A stretch of DNA of 64,000 nucleotides, taken from the NCBI RefSeq assembly GCF_023823685.1, contig NZ_JAMXBF010000007.1, positions 186,001-250,000 of the forward strand, read 5' to 3'. This stretch comes from Pseudomonas subflava. Its GTDB lineage: Bacteria > Pseudomonadota > Gammaproteobacteria > Pseudomonadales > Pseudomonadaceae. The notes under the pieces were generated by a model that was given only the letters and a program-made list of their open reading frames with translations, was not told the origin of the DNA and made no database searches. The position numbers were made by a program, and so were the translations under genes. Shown here in pieces: positions 36,093-46,419 of this stretch (the stretch's first letter is position 1; each line of letters starts with the position of its first letter).

Positions 36093-36659
36093 TCAGTTCC
36101 GCCAGTCGCAGAAACAGCCCACCGCCAGGTTGCTGTCCGCCCGCACCGGCCGGCCTGCCACCAGGGCCTCGAGGATCGGCTCGATGAAGCTGTTGGCCGA
36201 GGTGCACACGGCGCCCTCGCTGTAAGGGCCGAAGTAGGCCAGTTCGCCGCGCTGATCCCAGATCGCCACCGCCGGGCTGGCCGGCAGGCCCTCGCTGCCG
36301 GGCAGCGACTCCAGCGGTTGCAGCGCCGCCAGGTTGGCCGGCAGACGACCTTGGCTGCCGGCCTTGCGCACCGCATAGAACTGCACGCCGCGCGCAGCGA
36401 ACTGCTGCACCAGCTCGCCGAGGTGCTGCTGATTGCGGACGTTGCACGGGCAGGCCGGGTCCCAGAAGTGCACCAGGCGAATCGGACCCGGCCCGGCCAG
36501 GTCCGCCGGCAGGCGCAGCTGGCTGCCCATGAACAGCTCGGTGCGCTCCTCGAAGGGGCGGATGTAGCGGGACTGGAACCACTGGTAGGCGACCAGCATG
36601 GCGCCCAGCCAGAGGGCGGCGGCGAGGCTGACGAGCAGGAATTTGCGGCGGGAGGACAT
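36093..36659 (-). CDS. Membrane-anchored thioredoxin-fold protein
   Basis: A 188-residue protein with one N-terminal hydrophobic anchor (residues 7-26). A thioredoxin-like domain follows: FWDPACPCNVRNQQHL near residue 68 carries a CxC motif instead of CxxC, and SPAVAIWDQ near residue 128 resembles the cis-Pro region. Two further cysteines lie at the C-terminus (GCFCDW). The ATG at 36659 follows a short gap to a divergent hydrolase gene. It resembles DUF6436-type proteins; redox activity is inferred. Confidence 0.78.
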   Translation of the reverse strand: MSSRRKFLLVSLAAALWLGAMLVAYQWFQSRYIRPFEERTELFMGSQLRLPADLAGPGPIRLVHFWDPACPCNVRNQQHLGELVQQFAARGVQFYAVRKAGSQGRLPANLAALQPLESLPGSEGLPASPAVAIWDQRGELAYFGPYSEGAVCTSANSFIEPILEALVAGRPVRADSNLAVGCFCDWRN

Positions 36660-36746
36660 GATCGCGGCACCGGGGAAAGGCCCGTAGCTTGCCACGCCGC
36701 GCCCGACAGCAGAATATCGACGGCCTGTCCCGACCTCGAAGTTGCC

Positions 36747-37709
36747 ATGACCGCCATGCCCCAGACCGTGCCCCAGCCCTTCCAGCCCGAGCGTCTGCGC
36801 GCCGGCCTGCGACCCTTGGCCGCGGCCACCGGGCCGATGCCGGACGAGGTGCTGGCCTACCAGCGCTACTACGGCCTGGACCTGCCGCAGCACGGCGCCG
36901 TGCGCAGCCGCCTCGGGCGCTTTTCGTGCGACGGCCTGGATCTGGTCGCGCAGCTGTGGCTGCCGCCCGAGCCCAAGGCGACGCTGATCCTGCTGCACGG
37001 CTATTACGACCACATGGGCCTGTACCGCCACGTGATCGACTGGGCCCTGGGCCTGAACCTCGCGGTGCTGGCCTGCGACCTGCCGGGCCACGGCCTGTCT
37101 GCCGGGGCGCGCGCCAGCATCGATGACTTCTCCGCCTACCAGCGCACCCTGCAGTGCCTGTTCGCCGAGGCCGCCAGCCTCGACCTGCCGCAGCCCTGGC
37201 ATCTCTGCGGGCAGAGCACCGGTGGCGCCATCCTGCTGGACTTCCTGCTGCTCGGCGACAAACGCCCCGAGCCCGGCGCCACCATTCTCCTGGCGCCGCT
37301 GGTGCGGCCGCGCGCCTGGGGCCTGTCGCGGCTCAGCTACCACCTGATCGGGCCGTTCCGCTCGCAGATCCCGCGGCGCTTCTCGGAGAACTCCAGCGAC
37401 GCCGAATTCCTCGAGTTCCTGCGCAATCACGATCCGCTGCAGCCGCGCCATCTGCCGACCGCCTGGGTCGGCGCCCTGGCCCGGTGGATCCCGCGTCTCG
37501 AGAAGGCCCCGCCCAGCCCGCTGCGGCCGCTGGTGGTACAGGGCGAGCAGGACATGACGGTGGACTGGCGGCACAACCTGCGGGTGCTGCAGGGCAAGTT
37601 CGATCAGCCGGAGGTGCTGCGCATCCCCGGCGCCCGTCATCATCTTGCCAACGAGAGCGAGGGCGTGCGCCGCGAGTACTTCGCCTTCCTCACCGAGCGC
37701 CTGAGGTAA
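36747..37709 (+). CDS. Alpha/beta hydrolase, monoacylglycerol-lipase-like
   Basis: A 320-residue hydrolase. Oxyanion-hole region LLHGYYDHMG is near residue 82, nucleophile serine in CGQSTGGAI near residue 155, acid in GEQDMTVDW and histidine in ARHHLAN near the C-terminus. The layout is that of serine aminopeptidase S33/monoacylglycerol lipases. No signal peptide, so it acts in the cytoplasm on esters of unknown nature. The ATG at 36747 starts before the folded domain; the next in-frame ATG is four codons on. Confidence 0.85.
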   Translation: MTAMPQTVPQPFQPERLRAGLRPLAAATGPMPDEVLAYQRYYGLDLPQHGAVRSRLGRFSCDGLDLVAQLWLPPEPKATLILLHGYYDHMGLYRHVIDWALGLNLAVLACDLPGHGLSAGARASIDDFSAYQRTLQCLFAEAASLDLPQPWHLCGQSTGGAILLDFLLLGDKRPEPGATILLAPLVRPRAWGLSRLSYHLIGPFRSQIPRRFSENSSDAEFLEFLRNHDPLQPRHLPTAWVGALARWIPRLEKAPPSPLRPLVVQGEQDMTVDWRHNLRVLQGKFDQPEVLRIPGARHHLANESEGVRREYFAFLTERLR

Positions 37710-37774
37710 CGCGCCACCCTGTGAGAGCGGCCTCGGCCGCGATACCGACGAGTGCCGCCCTCACCCATCAGCCA

Positions 37775-37797
37775 TAGCCCGGATGCAATCCGGGAAA
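37775..37797. repeat. REP-like half unit
   Basis: TAGCCCGGATGCAATCCGGG: the core CCCGGAT-GCA-ATCCGGG is itself a palindrome. It is one arm of the element seen complete at 26645-26704. The 145-bp gap 37710-37854 holds nothing else. Confidence 0.6.
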
Positions 37798-37854
37798 CAA
37801 GCGACTCCGCCTCACGACCCGCCTCGCCTTGCTCGGCGCGGCTGAGTCGTGGCG

Positions 37855-38622
37855 TCAGATGCCCTGCTGAGCCGGCTGCAGGTCGCTGCCGCCCTTTTCG
37901 GCCGCCAGCGCCGCGCGCAGGGCGGCCAGCGCCGCCTGGTAGTAGGCCTTGCCGCCGGGCGACTCGGCGAAGGCGGCGAACTCTTCCAACTCCGGGTCGG
38001 ACAGCCCGCTATAGACATGCAGCAGGATGTTGTCGATGTCGCCCTCGATCTGCTGCTGCAGGCGCTCGCGCTGGCTCTGCAGGAGCATCTGCGTCTGCCC
38101 GCCACCAAACAGGCCCGGCACCATGGAGCTGAGGCTGTCGGCCGCGACGCCGGCCAGGGCCAGGCTGACCTCCGCGCCGGCCTCGGTGGCCGGCAGCGCC
38201 TGGGCCAGGTGGCGGATCAGCAGGCGCCGGGTGGCTTCCGCCTGCACCGGCGGCAGGCCGTCGGCATGTGCAGCCAGCCGCTCGCGGGAGGTCGCCTGCA
38301 CCTCGGCCGCCACCACCTTGCGGCCCAGCGCCGATTCGAAGAACTGCAGCGCCGGCCGCGGGTCGGCCAGCTCCGCGCGCAGCGCGGCCTGGGCGCGCCG
38401 GTCCATGGCGGCGGCGGCGAAGCGGCGGTTGCTGTTGTCCACCAGGGCCTGGAACACCGCCGGCGGCAGGCTGGCCTGGTAGCGCTGCTGGGCCGCCTTG
38501 AGGGCGTCGGCGAAGTGGGCGCGCTGCTCCGGCCAGCCCGCGGCCTGGTAGAGCCGGTCGTGATCGTCGGCGGAAGCGGCGAAGCTGCACAGCAGCATGA
38601 ACAGAGCGAATACGGCGCGCAT
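37855..38622 (-). CDS. DUF2059-domain exported protein
   Basis: A 255-residue protein with a signal peptide (residues 1-18, ending ASA). The C-terminal part has the DUF2059-like pattern: HVYSGLSDPELEEFAAFAESPGGKAYYQ, seen here as HVYSGLSDPELEEF and AFAESPGGKAYY. Highly helical and alanine-rich. Periplasmic location is likely. The function is not known. Confidence 0.78.
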   Translation of the reverse strand: MRAVFALFMLLCSFAASADDHDRLYQAAGWPEQRAHFADALKAAQQRYQASLPPAVFQALVDNSNRRFAAAAMDRRAQAALRAELADPRPALQFFESALGRKVVAAEVQATSRERLAAHADGLPPVQAEATRRLLIRHLAQALPATEAGAEVSLALAGVAADSLSSMVPGLFGGGQTQMLLQSQRERLQQQIEGDIDNILLHVYSGLSDPELEEFAAFAESPGGKAYYQAALAALRAALAAEKGGSDLQPAQQGI

Positions 38623-38673
38623 GAATTACTCCTGTCTGGCGCGGCTATTGTAGGGGCCCGCAGGCGGCGCTGG

Positions 38674-38679
38674 TAGAAT
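38674..38679 (+). promoter_or_regulatory. -10-like TAGAAT immediately before the 2OG oxygenase start
   Basis: TAGAAT ends 6 bp before the ATG at 38686. A transcript started from it would begin almost at the start codon, and there is no Shine-Dalgarno sequence. No good -35 is visible. Confidence 0.35.
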
Positions 38680-38685
38680 CGGCGC

Positions 38686-39294
38686 ATGACCGAACCCCTC
38701 CTGCAACGGCTCCTGCCGCACATCATCGACGACCTGGCCGAGCGCGGCTGGTCGCGGCAGGCGCACGTCCTGCCGCAGTCTCTGACCCGCGAACTGGCCG
38801 AGGAGTGCCGCAACCGCGCCCGCAATGGCGCGCTGAGCCCGGCCGGCGTCGGCCGCGGCCAGGGCCTGGCGGTGCGCGAGGGCGTGCGCGGCGACAGCAT
38901 CCAGTGGCTGGAGGCCGGCCAGAACGCCGCCTGCGACCGCTACCTGGCGACCATGGACGAGCTGCGCCAGGCGCTCAACCAGGCCTTCTACCTGGGCCTG
39001 GCCGATTACGAAAGCCACTTCGCCCACTATCCGCCGGGCGCCTTTTACCAGAAGCACCTGGATCGCTTTCGCGACGACGACCGCCGCACGGTATCGGCGG
39101 TGCTCTACCTCAACGACGACTGGCAGGCCGACCAGGGCGGCGCCCTGCGTCTCTACCCCGACAGCGGCGAGCCGCTGGACGTGCTGCCCGAGGCCGGCAC
39201 GCTGGTGCTGTTCATGTCCGCCGATCTGCCCCACGAAGTGCTGCCGGCGACCCGCGAGCGCCTGTCGTTGACCGGCTGGTTCAGGCGGCGCTAA
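38686..39294 (+). CDS. 2-oxoglutarate/Fe(II) oxygenase, prolyl-hydroxylase (PHD/SM-20) type
   Basis: A 202-residue double-stranded beta-helix oxygenase. Iron ligands are H124 and D126 (KHLDRF) and H183 (LPHEV), and the 2OG-binding arginine follows in RERLSLTGWF. The core SAVLYLNDDW and DQGGALRLY are typical of the bacterial prolyl hydroxylases related to animal HIF hydroxylases. The Pseudomonas PHD protein PPHD hydroxylates elongation factor Tu, and this is a candidate for the same group (inference). A DUF523 gene follows 20 bp later. Confidence 0.88.
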   Translation: MTEPLLQRLLPHIIDDLAERGWSRQAHVLPQSLTRELAEECRNRARNGALSPAGVGRGQGLAVREGVRGDSIQWLEAGQNAACDRYLATMDELRQALNQAFYLGLADYESHFAHYPPGAFYQKHLDRFRDDDRRTVSAVLYLNDDWQADQGGALRLYPDSGEPLDVLPEAGTLVLFMSADLPHEVLPATRERLSLTGWFRRR

Positions 39295-39314
39295 CCCACC
39301 ATGGGAGGACGCGG

Positions 39315-39818
39315 ATGATGGAAAAACTGCTGGTCAGTCGCTGCCTGCTGGGCCACAGGGTGCGCTACGACGGCGGCGCCCACGGCCCCTACGATTTGCT
39401 GCAGCAGTGGCAGGACGAGGGCCGCCTGGTGCCATTGTGCCCCGAAGTGGCGGGCGGCTTGCCGACGCCGAGGCCTCCGGCGGAGATTCCCGGCGGCCAG
39501 GGCGGCGGCGTGCTGGAAGGTCGTCTGCCGGTGCTGACCGATGCCGGCGAAGACGTCACCGCGGCCTTCGTCGCCGGCGCCGAGATCGCCCTGCGCCTGG
39601 TCCGGCAGCACGGCCTGCGGGTCGCCGTGTTCAAGGCGCGCAGCCCGTCCTGCGGCAACACCCACAACTACGACGGTAGCTTCAGCGGCACCCTGGTCGA
39701 GGGCGAAGGCGTCACCGCCGCCCTGCTTAGGCGCCATGGCGTGCGGGTGTTCAACGAGGGGCAGCTGGCCGAGGCCGCCGCCGAGCTGGCGAGGCTGGAG
39801 GCGGAGTCGATTCGGTAA
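39315..39818 (+). CDS. DUF523-family protein
   Basis: A 167-residue protein with the DUF523 hallmarks SRCLLGHRVRYDGG near residue 9, LCPEVAGGLPTPRPPAEI near residue 40 and KARSPSCGN near residue 108. The conserved cysteines suggest a metal or redox role, but the function is unknown. Two consecutive ATGs (39315 and 39318) follow a GGGAGGA site. It sits 20 bp behind the oxygenase gene and is closed by a strong terminator. Confidence 0.85.
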   Translation: MMEKLLVSRCLLGHRVRYDGGAHGPYDLLQQWQDEGRLVPLCPEVAGGLPTPRPPAEIPGGQGGGVLEGRLPVLTDAGEDVTAAFVAGAEIALRLVRQHGLRVAVFKARSPSCGNTHNYDGSFSGTLVEGEGVTAALLRRHGVRVFNEGQLAEAAAELARLEAESIR

Positions 39819-39861
39819 TGATGGCGGTGCGCGCGACGCTCTCTGCCAGACGCACCTGCAT

Positions 39862-39891
39862 AAAAAAGGGAGGCCGAGGCCTCCCTTTTTT
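39862..39891. terminator. Strong bidirectional intrinsic terminator
   Basis: AAAAAAGGGAGG (39862-39873) pairs with CCTCCCTTTTTT (39880-39891) around a CCGAGG loop. T-tracts on either strand serve both the DUF523 gene and the convergent ppk. Confidence 0.92.
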
Positions 39892-39903
39892 TCGTTCGCC
39901 GGC

Positions 39904-42111
39904 TCAGCGCACCTGCGGCGTGGTCAGCTTGTCCAGCAGCGCGGCCTGGGCGTTGCGCGGGTTGGCGTTGCCGCTCGGGCTGAGGCGCAGGTAGCGGCCG
40001 TCCGGCTGCAGCACCCAGGCCTGGGTGTTGTCGGACAGGTAGCTCTCCAGCTCCTTCTTGACCCGGGTGATGAGCTTCTTGCCTTCCACCGGGAAGCAGG
40101 TCTCCACCCGCTTGTCGAGGTTGCGCTCCATCCAGTCGGCGCTGGAGAGATAGAGCTTCTCGTCGCCACCGTTGAGGAAGTAGTAGATACGGCTGTGCTC
40201 GAGGAAGCGACCGACGATGGAGCGCACGTGGATATTGTGCGACACGCCATGCACGCCCGGGCGCAGGCAGCACATGCCACGCACCACCAGGTCGACGCGC
40301 ACGCCCATCTGGCTGGCCTTGTACAGCGCGCGGATGATCTTCGGGTCGGTCAGCGAGTTGACCTTGGCCATGATGTGCGCCGGCTTGCCCTCGCTGGCCA
40401 GCTGCGCCTCGCGGGCGATCATGTCGAGCAGGGTCTTCTTCAGGGTGAACGGCGCATGCAGCAGCTTCTTCATGCGCAGGGTCTTACCCATGCCGATCAA
40501 CTGGTTGAACAGCTTGGAGACGTCCTCGCCGAGCGCATCGTCGGCGGTCAGCAGGCTGTAGTCGGTGTACAGGCGGGCGTTGCCGGCGTGGTAGTTGCCG
40601 GTGCCCAGGTGGGCGTAGCGGCGCAGCTCGCCGTTCTCGCGACGCAGGATCAACATCATCTTGGCGTGGGTCTTGAAGCCGACCACGCCGTAGATCACCA
40701 CCGCACCGGCGGCCTGCAGACGGCTGGCCAGCTGCAGGTTGGACTCCTCGTCGAAGCGCGCGCGCAACTCGATCACCGCGGTGACCTCCTTGCCGTTGCG
40801 CGCCGCCTCGACCAGAGCGTCGACGATTTCCGAGTTGGCCCCGGAGCGGTACAGGGTCTGCTTGATCGCCAGGACATGCGGGTCTTTCGCGGCCTGGCGC
40901 AGCAGGTCCACCACCGGGGTGAACGACTCGAAGGGGTGCATCAGCAGGATGTCCTGCTTGCCGACCACGCTGAAGATGTTCTCGGCGTTCTGCAGCAGCT
41001 TGGGGATCACCGGGGTGAAGGTCGCATGCTGCAGCTCCGGGTGGCTCTCCAGCCCGGTGATGGCGAACAGGCGGGTCAGGTTGACCGGGCCGTTGACCCG
41101 GTACAGCTCGCTCTCGCTCAGGTTGAACTGCTTGAGCAGGTAGTCGGACAGCTGCGGCGGGCAGGTCTCGGCCACTTCCAGGCGCACGGCGTCGCCGTAG
41201 CGGCGGCTGAACAGCTCGCCACGCAGGGCCCGAGCCAGGTCCTCGACGTCCTCGGTATCCACCGAGAGGTCGGCGTTACGGGTCAGGCGGAACTGGTAGC
41301 AACCCTTGACCTTCATGCCGAGGAACAGGTCGTCGGCGTGGGCGTGGATCATCGACGAGAGGAACACGTAGTTGTCGCCCGCACCGCCGACTTCTTCCGG
41401 CACGCGGATGATGCGCGGCAGCAGGCGCGGCGCCGGGATGATGGCCAGGCCGGAATCGCGGCCGAACGCGTCGACGCCCTCGAGCTCGACGATGAAGTTG
41501 AGGCTCTTGTTCACCAGCAGCGGGAACGGGTGGGTCGGGTCGAGGCCGATCGGCGTGATGATCGGCGCGATCTCGTCGCGGAAGTAGCGGCGCACCCAGG
41601 TCTTGATCTTGGTGGTCCAATGGCGGCGACGGATGAAGTTGACCTGATGCTTGGCCAGCTCCGGCAGCAGCACGTCGTTGAGCACCGCGTACTGGCGGTC
41701 GACCTGCTCGTGGGCGATCTCCGAGATGCGCGCCAGCACCTGGCTGGGCAGCAGGCCGTCGGCACCGGCCTGCTCGCGGGCGAAGTTGATCTGCTTCTTC
41801 AGGCCGGCGACGCGGATCTCGAAGAACTCGTCGAGGTTGCTGGAGAAGATCAGCAGGAACTTGAGCCGCTCGAGCAGCGGGTAGGACTCGTCCAGCGCCT
41901 GCTCCAGCACGCGGATATTGAACTGCAGCTGCGACAGCTCGCGGTGGATGTACAGGCTGGCGTCGTCCAGCCCCGGGATCACCGGCGCCGGCGCGGGAGC
42001 CGGCTCGGGCTCGACGACGGGCGCGGCCTCGGCCACGGGGTCGGCCGGCAGCGGCTCGACCTCGAGCGCGGCTTCGACGATCTGCTTGTTGCTGAGTCCC
42101 TCGGTGTTCAT
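39904..42111 (-). CDS. ppk: Polyphosphate kinase 1
   Basis: A 735-residue enzyme that makes polyphosphate from ATP. The N-terminal domain begins [12 protein letters not shown] near residue 52, the catalytic phospho-His region is [17 protein letters not shown] near residue 485, and [16 protein letters not shown] near residue 640 is the second phosphate-binding block. It carries an Ala/Pro/Glu-rich N-terminal lead of about 45 residues. Transcribed away from hemB, 22 bp downstream of it. The exopolyphosphatase gene ppx, which as I remember neighbours ppk in PAO1, is not here. Confidence 0.97.
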   Translation of the reverse strand: MNTEGLSNKQIVEAALEVEPLPADPVAEAAPVVEPEPAPAPAPVIPGLDDASLYIHRELSQLQFNIRVLEQALDESYPLLERLKFLLIFSSNLDEFFEIRVAGLKKQINFAREQAGADGLLPSQVLARISEIAHEQVDRQYAVLNDVLLPELAKHQVNFIRRRHWTTKIKTWVRRYFRDEIAPIITPIGLDPTHPFPLLVNKSLNFIVELEGVDAFGRDSGLAIIPAPRLLPRIIRVPEEVGGAGDNYVFLSSMIHAHADDLFLGMKVKGCYQFRLTRNADLSVDTEDVEDLARALRGELFSRRYGDAVRLEVAETCPPQLSDYLLKQFNLSESELYRVNGPVNLTRLFAITGLESHPELQHATFTPVIPKLLQNAENIFSVVGKQDILLMHPFESFTPVVDLLRQAAKDPHVLAIKQTLYRSGANSEIVDALVEAARNGKEVTAVIELRARFDEESNLQLASRLQAAGAVVIYGVVGFKTHAKMMLILRRENGELRRYAHLGTGNYHAGNARLYTDYSLLTADDALGEDVSKLFNQLIGMGKTLRMKKLLHAPFTLKKTLLDMIAREAQLASEGKPAHIMAKVNSLTDPKIIRALYKASQMGVRVDLVVRGMCCLRPGVHGVSHNIHVRSIVGRFLEHSRIYYFLNGGDEKLYLSSADWMERNLDKRVETCFPVEGKKLITRVKKELESYLSDNTQAWVLQPDGRYLRLSPSGNANPRNAQAALLDKLTTPQVR

Positions 42112-42133
42112 GCCTTGCTTCCCTGGGGCGGCT

Positions 42134-43219
<1,086 letters not shown>

Positions 43220-43261
43220 TCACACCCAGACTGCGACGGGCCGCCGCAGTTCCGCGCAGGC

Positions 43262-44491
43262 TCAGGCGGTTTGCAGGCGATCGCCGCGCGGCCAGAACAG
43301 CCACAGCAGGTTGCCCAGGCTCCAGGCCGCCAGCAGCAGCCAGGGCAGCGCGCCGCCGGGCAGCAGGCCGACCTGCTGGGCCCAGGCCAGCGCCGGCAGG
43401 TTGAGCAGCAGGCGCAGGGCCTCCAGCGGCCGGGCGAACGGCCGGTTCTCCAGCCAGGTGCCGATGCAGTAGAGGCCGAAGGCCACCCACAGCCAGGCGC
43501 CGACCAGCACGCCCAGGCCGTGTTGCGTGGCCATCGCCAACAGCCAGCTGGTACCGGCGACGTAGCCGGCGAACTGCAGCGCGGCGTACAGCTTCTGCCC
43601 GCGCGACAGCGGCACCTCGAATTTGCGGAATGCGGCCAGGTCCGGTTTCTCCAGCGGGTAGCACGCCGCCACGTCTGCCGGGCGCCAGCCGGTGGGCATG
43701 AACCAGATGCGCAGCCTGTCCCGCCAGGCGCCGGCGCGCACCGCGTCGTGCCACAGCTGGGCGTAGAACTGCAGGTTGGCCCACAGAGGATTCCAGCTGC
43801 GCAGCGGCGTGGTCACGCCGAACACCACCGGATGCTCGTCCAGTTCCTCCTGGAAGGTGCCGAACAGGCGATCCCAGAGGATGAACACGCCACCGTAGTT
43901 ACGGTCCATGTAGATAGGATTCTGCGCATGATGCACGCGGTGGTTGGAGGGGGTGACGAAGAACCACTCGAACCAGCCCAGCTTGGGCACGTGACGGGTA
44001 TGCACCCAGAACTGGTAGAGCAGGTTGAGCGCGCCGACGGTGATGAAGACCAGCGGCGGCACGCCGGCTAGAGCCATCGGCAGATAGAAGATCCAGCTCA
44101 GCAGGAAGCCGGTGCTGGTCTGGCGCAAGGCGGTGGAGAGGTTGTAGTCCTCGCTCTGGTGATGCACCACGTGGGAGGCCCAGAACACATTGCGCTCATG
44201 GCCGAAGCGGTGGTTCCAGTAGTAGCAGAAGTCATAGAACACGAACGCCAGCACCCATACCCAGGGCTCGTTGGGCAATTCGGTCAGGTGCAGGTGCTCG
44301 TAGGCGAAGGCGTAACTGAGCACGGCGATGGCCTTGCTCAGCAGGCCGCTGGCCTGGGACAGCACGCCGGCGCTGAGGCTGTTGAGCGAGTCCGCCAGGC
44401 GGTAGTAGCTGACCCCGCGCACACGGTCGGCGATCAGCTCGGCGGCGATCAGGAGAAAGAAAAACGGTACGGCGAGCAGGATCAGGTTCAT
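43262..44491 (-). CDS. Sterol desaturase / fatty acid hydroxylase superfamily membrane enzyme
   Basis: A 409-residue membrane protein. The three histidine clusters of the di-iron hydroxylases are present: HRFGH (about residue 112), HVVHH (about 124) and HRVHH (about 202). An N-terminal helix pair precedes them and a hydrophobic C-terminal region of about 120 residues follows, longer than the basic family. The ATG at 44491 starts MNLILLAVPFF. It is divergent from elbB. The lipid substrate is unknown. Confidence 0.85.
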   Translation of the reverse strand: MNLILLAVPFFFLLIAAELIADRVRGVSYYRLADSLNSLSAGVLSQASGLLSKAIAVLSYAFAYEHLHLTELPNEPWVWVLAFVFYDFCYYWNHRFGHERNVFWASHVVHHQSEDYNLSTALRQTSTGFLLSWIFYLPMALAGVPPLVFITVGALNLLYQFWVHTRHVPKLGWFEWFFVTPSNHRVHHAQNPIYMDRNYGGVFILWDRLFGTFQEELDEHPVVFGVTTPLRSWNPLWANLQFYAQLWHDAVRAGAWRDRLRIWFMPTGWRPADVAACYPLEKPDLAAFRKFEVPLSRGQKLYAALQFAGYVAGTSWLLAMATQHGLGVLVGAWLWVAFGLYCIGTWLENRPFARPLEALRLLLNLPALAWAQQVGLLPGGALPWLLLAAWSLGNLLWLFWPRGDRLQTA

Positions 44492-44657
44492 GGTTCGGCA
44501 CTGCGCAGGTTGACCTAAGCTGATCCTATGCCTGCTCAGGCAGGCGCTCGCGGCAGGGAATGCCAGGCGATGTGGCATTTGGCGACACCCTCGCTCGACG
44601 CTCGCCCGGGCGATCGGCGACACTGCGGCACAGTCCTTTGGCTTCATGGAGAACAGC

Positions 44658-45329
44658 ATGCACAAACGAGTCGCGGTCATCCTTTCCGGCTGTGGCGTTT
44701 ACGACGGCGCGGAAATCCACGAGAGCGTGATCACCCTGCTGCGCCTCGATCAGCGCGGTGCCAAGGTCCAGTGCTTCGCGCCCAACGTGGCGCAGATGCA
44801 CGTGATCAACCACCTCACCGGCGAGGAAATGCCGGAGAGCCGCAACGTGCTCACCGAGGCGGCGCGCATCGCCCGTGGCGACGTGATGGACGTGCGCGAG
44901 CTGAAGGCCGAGCAGTTCGACGCGCTGATCCTGCCCGGCGGCTTCGGCGTGGCCAAGAACCTCTCCAACTTCGCCGTGGAAGGCGCAGGCTGCAGCGTGC
45001 AGCCGGACGTGCTGGCCGCGGCCCAGGCCTTCGCCCAGGCCGGCAAGCCGGTCGGGTTGATCTGCATCTCCCCGGCCCTGGCGGCGAAGATCTACGGCGA
45101 AGGCGTGTCCTGCACCCTCGGCGCCCAGGACGACCCAGCCGTGGAAGGCCTCACCGCCATGGGCGGCCAGCATGTCGAATGCGCGGTCGAGGACATCGTC
45201 GAGGACAGCGAGCGCAAGCTCGTCTCAACCCCCGCCTACATGCTCGCCGAGTCCATCTCCCAGGCCGCCTCCGGCATCAACAAGCTGGTCGACCGCGTGC
45301 TGGAGCTGGTCCAGCCGGCGCAAGGCTGA
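44658..45329 (+). CDS. elbB: ElbB (isoprenoid-associated glyoxalase-like, DJ-1 superfamily)
   Basis: A 223-residue ElbB protein. It has VILSGCGVYDGAEIHES near the start, LILPGGFGVAKNLSNFA in the middle and the nucleophile-elbow cysteine in GLICISPALA, near residue 137. The ATG at 44658 has GGAG at proper distance; the upstream in-frame ATG (44646) overlaps that site. ElbB is reported to have glyoxalase activity and was linked to isoprenoid synthesis. Its precise role is unsettled. Confidence 0.92.
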   Translation: MHKRVAVILSGCGVYDGAEIHESVITLLRLDQRGAKVQCFAPNVAQMHVINHLTGEEMPESRNVLTEAARIARGDVMDVRELKAEQFDALILPGGFGVAKNLSNFAVEGAGCSVQPDVLAAAQAFAQAGKPVGLICISPALAAKIYGEGVSCTLGAQDDPAVEGLTAMGGQHVECAVEDIVEDSERKLVSTPAYMLAESISQAASGINKLVDRVLELVQPAQG

Positions 45330-45420
45330 TCGCGCCATAGTGCAGGGCACAGCCGCCGTGCCCCCTGTTCAGAGCCGCCCTCCTGCGGCAGCGTGAGCGT
45401 CACAGCCGCAGGAGCGCAGC

Positions 45421-45891
45421 ATGAACGAGCCGGTTTTCGAGCTTTCCGAGGAACAGCGCCAGGGGGTGGAAGCCTTCTTCGAGCGCATCCCGTTCAACCG
45501 GGTGCTGGGCATCCGCATCGACGAACTGCGTGGCGACCGCGTAGTGATGAGCCTGCCGATGCAGCCGGAGCTGATCGGCAACTTCGTGCAGGGCATTCTC
45601 CACGGCGGGGTGATCTCCTCGCTGCTGGACGTGGCCGGCGGCGCCATGGCGCTGATCGGCGCCTTCAACAAGCACCAGCACCTGAGCCAGCCGGAGCGCA
45701 TGCAGCGCCTGTCCAAGCTGGGCACCATCGACCTGCGCGTCGACTACCTGCGCCCCGGCCGCGGCCAGGCCTTCACCGCCACCGCAGTGCTGCTGCGCTC
45801 GGGCAACAAGGTGGCAGTGGTGCGCACCGAACTGCACAGCGACGACAGCACCCTGGTGGCGGTAGGCACCGGCACCTACCTGTGCGGCTAG
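45421..45891 (+). CDS. Hotdog-fold acyl-CoA thioesterase (PaaI/YigI-like)
   Basis: A 156-residue single hotdog domain. The motif HGGVISSLLDVAGGAMAL near residue 61 carries the catalytic Asp, and RVDYLRPG near residue 108 is the second strand pair. An AGGAG site lies just before the ATG. The last 12 codons of the gene are copied twice in the tract downstream (46047 onward), so its 3' end belongs to a repeat. Substrate unknown. Confidence 0.85.
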   Translation: MNEPVFELSEEQRQGVEAFFERIPFNRVLGIRIDELRGDRVVMSLPMQPELIGNFVQGILHGGVISSLLDVAGGAMALIGAFNKHQHLSQPERMQRLSKLGTIDLRVDYLRPGRGQAFTATAVLLRSGNKVAVVRTELHSDDSTLVAVGTGTYLCG

Positions 45892-45943
45892 CGATGACGG
45901 TAGGGTGCGCCGTGCGCGCCGAAAACCACCGAGGACTCTGCCC

Positions 45944-46001
45944 GTAGCCCGGATGCATCTGGGAAACCGGCCACTCCGCTCCCGGATTGCATCCGGGCTA
46001 C
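45944..46001. repeat. REP-like hairpin in unit 1
   Basis: GTAGCCCGGATGCA (45944-45957) pairs perfectly with TGCATCCGGGCTAC (45988-46001), with further near-perfect pairing inside. Confidence 0.75.
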
Positions 46002-46136
46002 CTGAGCGGCCCCGCTGAGCCCTCGCCCCGAAGCCCCCTTTCTCCAGTGGCGGTAGGCACCGGCACCTATCTGTGCGGCTAGCGGAGAACCGTAGGGGTG
46101 CGCCGTGCGCACCGAAACCCACCGAGGACTCTGCTC

Positions 46137-46195
46137 GTAGCCCGGATGCAATCCGGGAAACCGGTCACTCCGCTCCCGGATTGCATCCGAGCTAC
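46137..46195. repeat. REP-like hairpin in unit 2
   Basis: Same element as 45944-46001, with GTAGCCCGGATGCA at 46137 and its complement ending GCTAC at 46195. One mismatch in the right arm. Confidence 0.72.
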
Positions 46196-46374
46196 CTGAG
46201 CGGACTCACTGAGCCCTCGCCCCGAGGCCCCCTTCTCCAGCGGCGGTAGGCACCGGCACCTACCTGTGCGGCTAGCGGAGACCGTAGGGTGCGCCAGGCG
46301 CACCGAAACCCACCGGGGGCTACCTGAGCGGGCCGCCGAGCCCTCACACCGAGCCCCCTTCCCTCGTGAGACTC

Positions 46375-46396
46375 GTAGCTCGGATGCAATCCGGGA
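46375..46396. repeat. REP-like half unit
   Basis: GTAGCTCGGATGCAATCCGG, a single arm of the family, stands just before the DUF188 gene's 3' end. Confidence 0.55.
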
Positions 46397-46419
46397 AGCC
46401 CTCCACTCCGCGGCCCCGC

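Larger units (their letters stand above)
45856..46363 (+). repeat. Tandem array of a ~192-bp unit that includes the thioesterase 3' end
   Basis: Units begin at 45856, 46047 and 46240 (spacings 191 and 193). Each opens with the last 12 codons of the thioesterase gene, ending GTGCGGCTAG, then GTAGGGTGCGCC-type sequence. A REP-like hairpin and GAGCCCTCGCCCC..CCCCTTC follow in the first two. The third unit lacks the hairpin. The array fills the 528-bp gene-free stretch before the DUF188 gene. Confidence 0.85.
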
